Shown: positions 24,896 through 31,712 of the stretch, one piece after another
Position numbering within the stretch: position 1 is the first letter of the stretch
Layout: each line of letters begins with the position of its first letter
From: Desulfobulbaceae bacterium
GTDB lineage: Bacteria > Desulfobacterota > Desulfobulbia > Desulfobulbales > VMSU01
DNA: 46,589 nt
Assembly: GCA_013792005.1 (NCBI GenBank)
Contig: VMSU01000084.1
Coordinates: 1 to 46,589 of the forward strand
Direction: 5' to 3'
Program-made: the position numbers and the translations under genes
The notes under the pieces: model-generated
Told to the model about the DNA's origin: nothing
The model's database searches: none
Seen by the model: only the letters and a program-made list of their open reading frames with translations

Positions 24896-26367
24896 GTCCC
24901 TCCCCGATCATTGCGGTGTTCGATGCGCCGCAGAAAGACCCGCATGATCCTGAGGTAGAGTTCCTCTTTAAGGATAGCGTCTTCGACTCCGGCGTCAATG
25001 TTGGGGTTGTCATTGATCTCGATGACATAGAATTTTTTTCCCACCTCTTTGATGTCAACACCGTACAAGCCGTCACCAATGAGATTAGCGGCTTTGAGCG
25101 CGGTGCGGATCAGTTGGTCCGGGGCGTGTTCCACCGGCATGGTGGCGTAGGTGCCGTCAGCAGTTTTGGTTCCGCTATCGTCCCGTTTGATGATCTGCCA
25201 GTGTTTCTTGGCCATGAAATACTTGCAGACGAACAGCGGCTGGCGGTCGAAGATGCCGACCCGCCAGTCAAAGGAGGTGGGTAGGAACTCCTGGGCAATG
25301 ATGAGGTCCGATTTGGTCAGCAGTTTAGCCACTTGGGATCTGAGTTCTTCAGGGGTCTCCACCTTGACCACGCCTTGCGAGAATGACGAGTCCGGCTGTT
25401 TCAGGATACAGGGCAAGCCTAAGCGCTCAACCACTTCGGTGGTATCCTTATGAACGATTACCGTTTTGGGGATCAGGATCTTGTTGCGTTCCAGGACTTC
25501 GGCCTGGAAGACCTTGTTGGTGCATTTGAGGATCGATTCAGGGTCATCGACCACCACCATCTTCTTGGCTAAAGCACGGCGAGCGAAGCGGTAGGTATGA
25601 TGATTGACGCTGGTGGTCTCTCTGATGAAGAGGGCATCAAATTCAGCCAGGCGACCGTAATCGTTCTTGTCAATGAACTCGGCATCCATGCCTAACGATG
25701 ATGCCGCTTGGGCAAAGTGATGCAGAGCCCGTTCTCCTGATGGTGGTTCCGGGTCCTTGGGATCTTGGAGGATGGCAAGGTCGTAGCGGTTCTGGGCCCG
25801 GCGCTTGACGATCCGGCGGCGGCCCATGAAGTATTCGCGGGCGACAGTCACCACGAAATCATGGTGTTCAGGCGGGATCTCGCTGGTGGGGATGGGGGTG
25901 ATGTGCTGCAGATACCACTTGGCGTTCTTGTCGTTGTGGACAAAAAAGGCACGAAAGAAAGGCGCTTGGAATTGGCGGAACAGGTGCTGGCTTAAGCGGT
26001 CGTGCTGCTTGGCTACGTTATGGCCGAAGTAAACGCTTAACGTGAAGTCCTTGGAACGAATATGGGACAGGCTCTTCTGGATGAGTTGGTCCGCCTCATC
26101 GGAGACGATGCGAATAATGGTCTGGCTCTTAAAGTCCTGAATGGTGGTGATGTCGGGCAGGGGCTTGTGGCCACGGGCGGCGGCCAGGAGCGAGACGTAA
26201 TAGCCGGTGGTTTGGTAGCGGTAGTACCGGCAGAGGTTGAAGACCTTGGCGCTTTTCAGCTTGGCAAAGGAGGGGTCGGTCAGATAGGAGCGGGCCGCGA
26301 CCAGTTCGATCCCTTCAATTTCCAGGGGCCAGTCGCTGGGGTCATTGACAACGATGAGAGTTAGCAC
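24889..26367 (-). CDS. RimK-like ATP-grasp ligase with N-terminal RLAN domain
   Basis: A 492-residue protein. The GTG at 26367 is chosen because AAGAAGG lies six bases upstream and the domain begins there (LTLIVVNDPSDWPLEIEG); an ATG at 26421 would overlap the previous gene by 80 bases. Residues 1-165 match the RLAN domain, an uncharacterised module found in front of RimK-type enzymes. From about residue 205 an ATP-grasp fold follows: PCILKQPDSSFSQGVVKV, IIAQEFLPTSFDWRVGI and the metal site VIEINDNPNID near residues 448-458. RimK enzymes add glutamate or other amino acids to a carboxyl end of a protein or small molecule. It overlaps its neighbours by 26 and seven bases. Confidence 0.92.
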   Translation of the reverse strand: MLTLIVVNDPSDWPLEIEGIELVAARSYLTDPSFAKLKSAKVFNLCRYYRYQTTGYYVSLLAAARGHKPLPDITTIQDFKSQTIIRIVSDEADQLIQKSLSHIRSKDFTLSVYFGHNVAKQHDRLSQHLFRQFQAPFFRAFFVHNDKNAKWYLQHITPIPTSEIPPEHHDFVVTVAREYFMGRRRIVKRRAQNRYDLAILQDPKDPEPPSGERALHHFAQAASSLGMDAEFIDKNDYGRLAEFDALFIRETTSVNHHTYRFARRALAKKMVVVDDPESILKCTNKVFQAEVLERNKILIPKTVIVHKDTTEVVERLGLPCILKQPDSSFSQGVVKVETPEELRSQVAKLLTKSDLIIAQEFLPTSFDWRVGIFDRQPLFVCKYFMAKKHWQIIKRDDSGTKTADGTYATMPVEHAPDQLIRTALKAANLIGDGLYGVDIKEVGKKFYVIEINDNPNIDAGVEDAILKEELYLRIMRVFLRRIEHRNDRGGTW

Positions 26368-27091
26368 GATGGGCCTTCTTAAGGTGTTTTGGCGGTTGAA
26401 GGATGAGGAAATTAGCGTCATGGGTCAGGACGCCAAGGAGAATGGCGCTGATGACCCGGTCGATGTGGATACTGTAATGATGGTCGGATGAGACCGGATT
26501 TTTGTGGTACGGATCGGCGACATCGATGGTCCGCTCATCGGTGTCGTAGCCGGAGAGGACCACAAAATGCCCGGTCGGTTCTCCTCGCAGGTCGTCGTCC
26601 TGGCCGTGAGGCCCATACTCCCGCATGGCACGGTAGAGGTAGGTCGAGCTTAAGCCGGTGATGATTGGCAGGGATTTCCGCAATGGGGTGCGGATCAGGC
26701 TACGGCTCAAATCCTCAAAGTGAAGCATGCCGCCGAGGGCGAGGAAGTCGATATAGCCGCGAGCCACGGCAAGAAGACGGTCGTCGTCCTTTTTTAAGGT
26801 GGCTTGAGCCAGGAGTTTGGCCCGCAGATCGTGGAGTGGCAGAGTGAACCATGTCGGATCAAAAAAATGGAGATTATAGGTAAAGAGGCTGGCGCTATAT
26901 CCTCGTCGCAAGGCATGACAGGCCAGGTAAACGGCGAGTGTGCCTCCGGTGCCAAGGGTGGTGACCTCATTGATGACTTCGTCAAGATCCACGATGTCTC
27001 CAAAATAGTGATACACGGCATGCAGGCAGGTCGGGCCGCAGGTGGTGTCATTCGGTTGGGGCAGGATGGAAAGCTTGAGGTCTGATTTCAT
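26342..27091 (-). CDS. C39-like papain-fold cysteine peptidase
   Basis: A 249-residue protein with a peptidase-C39-like catalytic layout: Cys18 in QPNDTTCGPTCL, His175 in GHFVVLSGYD and Asp193 in VADPY. There is no signal peptide, no ABC-transporter domain and no adjacent transporter, so it is not a typical bacteriocin exporter peptidase and probably acts in the cytoplasm. It heads the four-gene overlapping set with the RLAN/RimK ligase, GCS2 ligase and amidohydrolase-Nudix protein. It could trim a precursor peptide, act as a transpeptidase, or hydrolyse the amide product. It lies 26 bases after the beta-glucan synthase gene, so it may share its transcript. Confidence 0.85.
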   Translation of the reverse strand: MKSDLKLSILPQPNDTTCGPTCLHAVYHYFGDIVDLDEVINEVTTLGTGGTLAVYLACHALRRGYSASLFTYNLHFFDPTWFTLPLHDLRAKLLAQATLKKDDDRLLAVARGYIDFLALGGMLHFEDLSRSLIRTPLRKSLPIITGLSSTYLYRAMREYGPHGQDDDLRGEPTGHFVVLSGYDTDERTIDVADPYHKNPVSSDHHYSIHIDRVISAILLGVLTHDANFLILQPPKHLKKAHRANSHRCQ

Positions 27092-27117
27092 CGTTTCGTA
27101 GGGTTAGCCGTTATATC

Positions 27118-29757
27118 TTAGGTGGTCGAGGGTATTGTCGGCTCAGTCGCGATGTTTTTTTTCTCCTGCGGTGGCAGAGTCGTGATCAGGGAGACTACGA
27201 TTGCTGCCAAGTAGGGAAGTGATTGAATGAAGAGTACAGTCGCCCAGAGTGTTAAGCTCTGCCTGTCCTCACCCTGACGGAATAAGATGCCCAAAACTCC
27301 GATCCAGAGGGCGACGGCGATCACGATCTCTTCGGTGACCGCAGCCAAGGCCCGAACCACAGCCGGGCTGTCTTCACATTTCGGAGTCCGAAAGAAGGGC
27401 AGGTTCTTGGTAACAAAACCGGTGAGCACGGCCTTGGCAATGGTGTGAGAAAGGGCGAGACCGGTTAGGGCTGCGGCCATGGTTAATTTTATCGAGGTCC
27501 GCATGTGGAAGCGGTAGAGATAGGCCAGCTTAACCAGTTTAAAGACAAAGAGCAGGATCGGCGGCAGCATGAAGAAGGCAAGCGGAGGATCAACATGGAG
27601 GGGGTCGATGATCATCGCGCCTGACCAGATGATGGCGGCAAAGGTGTAGAAGAGGTTGATGCCGTCGGCTATCCACGGCAGCCAGCCAGCCAGAAAATGA
27701 TAGCGTTGACCTCGGTCGAGTTTGGTCTCCACGCTGCCGAACAGTTCCCGATAATGGCGTTTTATGATTTGAATCGCGCCATAGGCCCAACGGGCGCGCT
27801 GTTTCTTGTAGTCGAGGAAGGTGTCGGGCATCAGGCCTTTACCGTAGCTCTCTTCGACATAGGCGCCCTCATACCCATGTTCGAAGATCTTCAGGCCGAG
27901 TTCCGCATCTTCAGTAATGCACCACTCTGCCCAAGCGTCCACCGCCAAGAGCACGGATTTTCTGACCATGGTCATGGTTCCATGCTCGATGATGGCGTTA
28001 CGATCATTACGGGTGACCATGCCGATATGGAAAAATCCTTCGTACTCGGCTTTGCACATGGTCTTGAAGACGCTTTCGTCACCATCGCGATAGTCCTGGG
28101 GCGCTTGGACAAAGCCGATGTTCGGGTTGGCGAAGTGGGGGATCAGGTCCTTGAGCCAGTTTGGGCTGACCTGGTAATCACTGTCAATGACGGCGATGAT
28201 CTCGGCGTCAGGGGCGGTATTGGCGAGGGCAAAATTCAAGGCCCCAGCCTTGTATCCGGCTAAGGGATCGACATGGAAGAAGCGGAAGCGTGGCCCCAAC
28301 TTAGCGCAATGGGCCTCTACCGGTTGCCAGACTGCCGGATCCTTGGTGTTATTGTCCATGACCACGACTTCAAAATTGGTGTATTCAAGTCGTGACAGGG
28401 CATCTAGTGTCTCATTCAGCATCTCCGGGGGTTCATTATAGGCGGGAACGTGTACGGAGACCTTGGGGAGGAAGGCTTTTCCGTCCGGCCCTGGCACATG
28501 GGTGGCAAGAGAAAAGGGGCGTCTTCGTTTGGTGGACCACGAGGCCTCGGCCATCTCATGGGCTTCGGCCAGGAGGACCAGGGTGATGCCGAGATAGCCA
28601 AAGGCCAGAATGATGCCGACGATAACAGCCATTGGGGTAAGGTACTGGTTGGCGTAATCGTAGCCGGCCCATACCAGCCCGACTCCGATGCCGTTGGCGA
28701 TGGCGGCCAGGAAGCTGCGGCCTCGACTGCGTAGGGTGGAGCTGTCGATTAAAAGCATCCACAGGGTGGCAATGGCCACCGCGATGGAGATGGCAGCGAG
28801 TATCCGCCACTGAGGGATTTTGACGACCGCTTGGGTGAAGTTGAATTTGGGGGTGCGGAAGATGTTGTACACTCCCCAATAAGCGCCGACAGAGCCTTCG
28901 TTGTCAGCTTTCCAGGTCTGGTCGAAGGCCTCCATGATGAAGTAGTCGTAATTCTCTTTTTCGGCCAGAGCCAGGAAACGGCGTAAAAATGAAGCTTCGT
29001 TGGCCTCGCTGGCAATGGCCTGGTTTCTGGGGCGCCCGTTGCTGGGCCAGCCAACCTCGGCAATTAAAATCGGACTATTGGGAAAGGTATCTTTGACAAT
29101 CTGATAGCAGTTTTTTATGTAACCGATTGCGTTGTCGAGGCCGATTCCCTCCCAATAAGGCAGGAGGTGGATGGAGATGAAGTCGGCATGATCGCCGAGT
29201 TCGGGATTGGCAATCCAGACATGCCACGGTTCGCCGGTGCTGACCGGCACCGAAACCTGGGATTTGACTCGGTCGATGTAGTTGCCAACCTCTTCCGCAT
29301 TAAGTTCGCCGGTGAGGATAGTCTCATTGCCGACCATTACCCGGGTGACCTTGTCGGGATAGGCGTTGGCAATATCAATCATTTTCTTGATCCGTTCCTC
29401 ATTTTTGGCCAAGTCATGGGTGATCCAGACTCCTAAGGTGATCTTGACATCGTGCTTGCTGGCCAGTTCCGGGATGTCAGCTAAGGTGCCGATGATGTCG
29501 TAAGTGCGGAGATTCTTCACCTTGCCGTCCAATAGGGCGATATCCTGTTCAATCTCTTCCCGGGTGGGGAATAGTCCTTTGTTTGGATTGTTCCCTGGGC
29601 GAATGGGTGAGAAGGACATTCCGACCACCGATGTTGGCCATGGTGGCTCCTGCAGAGGCCGATTGGTGAGGCCCCACACCGAAAAGGTGACCACGGCAAA
29701 GGCTGCTGCCACCAGGAGGTTAGTCAGGTTGAGCTGTATTTTCATAGGGTTACGCAT
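27118..29757 (-). CDS. GH17-GT2 fusion, beta-glucan synthase (NdvB/BglS-like)
   Basis: An 879-residue inner-membrane protein. After a membrane segment (residues 11-30) comes a GH17-like domain with both acids in place: Asn144-Glu145 in MVGNETIL and Glu234 in ILIAEVGWPSNG. Three hydrophobic segments (320-400) lead to a processive GT2 domain with VHVPAYNEP, Asp468, Asp525-Ser-Asp527, Thr-Glu-Asp at 615-617 and QRARW at 653-657. Several more membrane helices close the protein. This order matches the cyclic/linear beta-(1,3)-glucan synthases of rhizobia and pseudomonads, where the GH17 part remodels or cyclises the chain made by the GT2 part. Neither candidate ATG (29757, 29745) has a good ribosome-binding site. 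Confidence 0.92.
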   Translation of the reverse strand: MRNPMKIQLNLTNLLVAAAFAVVTFSVWGLTNRPLQEPPWPTSVVGMSFSPIRPGNNPNKGLFPTREEIEQDIALLDGKVKNLRTYDIIGTLADIPELASKHDVKITLGVWITHDLAKNEERIKKMIDIANAYPDKVTRVMVGNETILTGELNAEEVGNYIDRVKSQVSVPVSTGEPWHVWIANPELGDHADFISIHLLPYWEGIGLDNAIGYIKNCYQIVKDTFPNSPILIAEVGWPSNGRPRNQAIASEANEASFLRRFLALAEKENYDYFIMEAFDQTWKADNEGSVGAYWGVYNIFRTPKFNFTQAVVKIPQWRILAAISIAVAIATLWMLLIDSSTLRSRGRSFLAAIANGIGVGLVWAGYDYANQYLTPMAVIVGIILAFGYLGITLVLLAEAHEMAEASWSTKRRRPFSLATHVPGPDGKAFLPKVSVHVPAYNEPPEMLNETLDALSRLEYTNFEVVVMDNNTKDPAVWQPVEAHCAKLGPRFRFFHVDPLAGYKAGALNFALANTAPDAEIIAVIDSDYQVSPNWLKDLIPHFANPNIGFVQAPQDYRDGDESVFKTMCKAEYEGFFHIGMVTRNDRNAIIEHGTMTMVRKSVLLAVDAWAEWCITEDAELGLKIFEHGYEGAYVEESYGKGLMPDTFLDYKKQRARWAYGAIQIIKRHYRELFGSVETKLDRGQRYHFLAGWLPWIADGINLFYTFAAIIWSGAMIIDPLHVDPPLAFFMLPPILLFVFKLVKLAYLYRFHMRTSIKLTMAAALTGLALSHTIAKAVLTGFVTKNLPFFRTPKCEDSPAVVRALAAVTEEIVIAVALWIGVLGILFRQGEDRQSLTLWATVLFIQSLPYLAAIVVSLITTLPPQEKKNIATEPTIPSTT

Positions 29758-30110
29758 GTGTGTTTGATGTGGTTGTATGGCTTCCCCAAGGCGGGTACGC
29801 CGTAGAGTGTGGTTGATTTAAGAAAAACACGTCTTCTTTGGAGTGACATGGCAAGGGATTCAATAATAGCATTGCCGGAGATGGGGGGAGACACGCGTCG
29901 GCAAGGTTCGTCGTTGGAATCGAGGGGTGAGATGGAAAGTAGATAAATGTTGCGGTTTCGGGTTGGGTGAGTAACGCATCTGTCGTGAAGGAGCCCTCCA
30001 CTATCTGACCCAAATGGTCTGTCGGTTAAGCTGCCATGAAACATAATAGCTCAACCGAAACTTCATAGTCAGAAAAAATATTATATATCGTTATCAGGGG
30101 GTGTTGTCAA
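29758..30110 (-). promoter_or_regulatory. Strong promoter and ~320-base leader of the glucan-synthase operon
   Basis: On the minus strand a perfect TTGACA (30110-30105) is followed after 17 bases by TATATA (30087-30082), with an overlapping TATAAT two bases further on. Transcription would start near 30075, leaving a leader of about 318 bases before the glucan-synthase ATG. The leader contains short inverted repeats such as GGCAA/TTGCC near 29850-29878, but I recognise no riboswitch class. A 100-codon open frame crosses it and is probably not translated. The rest of the gap up to 30429 holds the palindrome at 30269 and no gene. Confidence 0.55.
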
Positions 30111-30268
30111 GTAAAGCAGGAACTCTGAAACGAACTTGTATTACGCCGCTTCTTCCTGTTCTCCCTTGCCAGCGAGATGGGAACGCTTGGAACGTAGTCG
30201 TCGAGGCACTTTACTAATCGAACTAATGCTGAAAAAAATAAATCTGTGCTCATTTATTTTGAATGTTT

Positions 30269-30312
30269 ATACTGTGGTTTGATCTGGACATATCCAGATC
30301 AAACCACAGTAT
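30269..30312. repeat. Perfect 20-bp inverted repeat with a 4-base loop
   Basis: Positions 30269-30288 are the exact reverse complement of 30293-30312, with CATA between. The arms start ATACTGTGG and end ATCTGGA. No T-tract follows on either strand, so it is not an ordinary intrinsic terminator. It lies about 118 bases ahead of the secreted GH-A-like gene and in the divergent control region with the glucan synthase. It could be an operator, an RNA hairpin in the leader of the plus-strand gene, or a transposon footprint. Confidence 0.85.
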
Positions 30313-30429
30313 GTCGGAAAGCCATTGACATCTCAGAGGTGGTCGGCTAATGATTTGCTTCTCCCTATCTCTACCTTAGCCCAATGTCAGGTTGTAGATT
30401 TCCTTAGAAATTTCCTCAATAATACCCCT

Positions 30430-31665
30430 ATGATTACCAGATTATCAGTATTACTCCTTTCCTGGGCGATGTGCTTGTTTGCCAGCTATGCACAGGCCTC
30501 CGGCAAAACGGCCCTAATTCACCTCAATACCCCCCAGCCGCGCCGTTTCGTTGTTCAGGGGAGTCAGATTGTCGATCAGGTGAGCGATAAGCCGGTCTTT
30601 TTCCGTGGCATGGGGTACTCGCCTTATCTGAAGGGTGAAACCCCGCAACAAGGCGCAGGGCCGGGCAACGATGGGCGTTATCCGGGGCACCTCTCCCTGC
30701 TCAAGGAGATGGGGGTGAATTACCTCCATGTTTTTCCCTTGCGGATGCCGGCCAATTTCTTTGCCGCTCTCGACGCAACCGATTTGGTGTATGGTCAGGA
30801 CATTTGGATCGACCCTTTCGCTCCTGATATCCTGGATGAGAAATATTTGGCCACCACCCTCACCAACATCAAGCAGGTCATTGATCATACTTACGCAGTC
30901 GGTCGGCCGGAGCGTTTGGTGCTGTTCTCCATTGGCGATGAGTTGCAGGCCGCCACGGTGGAACGCACCAATATGCTCCATCCCCAGGTGCGTGATTATA
31001 AGGGCAAGCATCTGACCGTCACGGGACGCAGTCCCAGTGAGGTCGCTTTGGCACGCCTCATCGACGAAGCCATGGACTATGAGTTGACGCGTTACGGCCA
31101 GCGCCATCTCTATACTCACACCAGTTGGACCCATATCGGTCCTATTGCCAACCGTCCCGACTTGGATATCGCGCGCGAGCATGTGCTGGTGCCGGATATG
31201 GGTGATATCATCTGCATGAATGTGTACACCTATGCCCATGGAGTGATGAGTTCACCGCCCGGTTCGGTTACGGGGACCAGCTTTCAGGGCTATCTGGAGG
31301 AGCTGGCGGCAACGACCACCTTGCCGATATTGGTGACCCAGGTGGGGCTGTCGACTTCCCCCATCATGCCTAGGCCAGAGGTGATTGATTATGGGGGCCA
31401 CAAGCCGGATAGGGTCGCCAAGGTGTTCCGCTCGGTCTGGAAGGATATCCGTACCGCGCGCCTTCGTGAACATTTCAGCGGGCTGGTCTTTTTTGAATTT
31501 CAGGACGAGTGGTGGAAGATTGGCTGGGCTCCTGATGACGAGAATCAGCATGAGCCGGGCGATCCCGAAGAGTGGTTCGGCATTTATGAGGTGGGCGAGG
31601 AAAACCGGCTGATTCCGAAAGGGGATCTCCCAGGGGTGGTGCGGAAGCTTTTTACCGAACCCTGA
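30430..31665 (+). CDS. Secreted clan GH-A-like TIM-barrel protein with altered catalytic residue
   Basis: A 411-residue protein from the ATG at 30430, which begins a signal peptide (ITRLSVLLLSWAMCLFASYAQAS); a TTG at 30325 would extend it without sense. The body reads like a GH5/GH17/GH72-type barrel: FFRGMGYSPY after strand 1, MGVNYLHVFPLR, LVLFSIGDELQA at the acid/base position (Glu171), YTHTSWTH, ICMNVYTYAHG, and ILVTQVGLST at the nucleophile strand. In the neighbouring GH17 domain the matching segment is ILIAEVGWPS, so the expected Glu is Gln304 here. The FEFQDEWWK segment near the C-terminus supplies other acids. It may be a glucan transferase, hydrolase or non-catalytic glucan-binding partner of the synthase. 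Confidence 0.65.
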   Translation: MITRLSVLLLSWAMCLFASYAQASGKTALIHLNTPQPRRFVVQGSQIVDQVSDKPVFFRGMGYSPYLKGETPQQGAGPGNDGRYPGHLSLLKEMGVNYLHVFPLRMPANFFAALDATDLVYGQDIWIDPFAPDILDEKYLATTLTNIKQVIDHTYAVGRPERLVLFSIGDELQAATVERTNMLHPQVRDYKGKHLTVTGRSPSEVALARLIDEAMDYELTRYGQRHLYTHTSWTHIGPIANRPDLDIAREHVLVPDMGDIICMNVYTYAHGVMSSPPGSVTGTSFQGYLEELAATTTLPILVTQVGLSTSPIMPRPEVIDYGGHKPDRVAKVFRSVWKDIRTARLREHFSGLVFFEFQDEWWKIGWAPDDENQHEPGDPEEWFGIYEVGEENRLIPKGDLPGVVRKLFTEP

Positions 31666-31712
31666 TCTTTCTAGAAAGCCTTACTCTTTTCAGTCGGCTG
31701 GAGTCCGCTCCC

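Noticed and set aside
24589-25284. 231-codon plus-strand frame across the GCS2 and RimK-like genes
   Set aside because: It is antisense to two conserved enzymes whose motifs fully explain the sequence.
29742-30044. 100-codon minus-strand open frame in the glucan-synthase leader
   Set aside because: It has no ribosome-binding site or recognisable motif, overlaps the synthase start in another frame and looks like untranslated leader.
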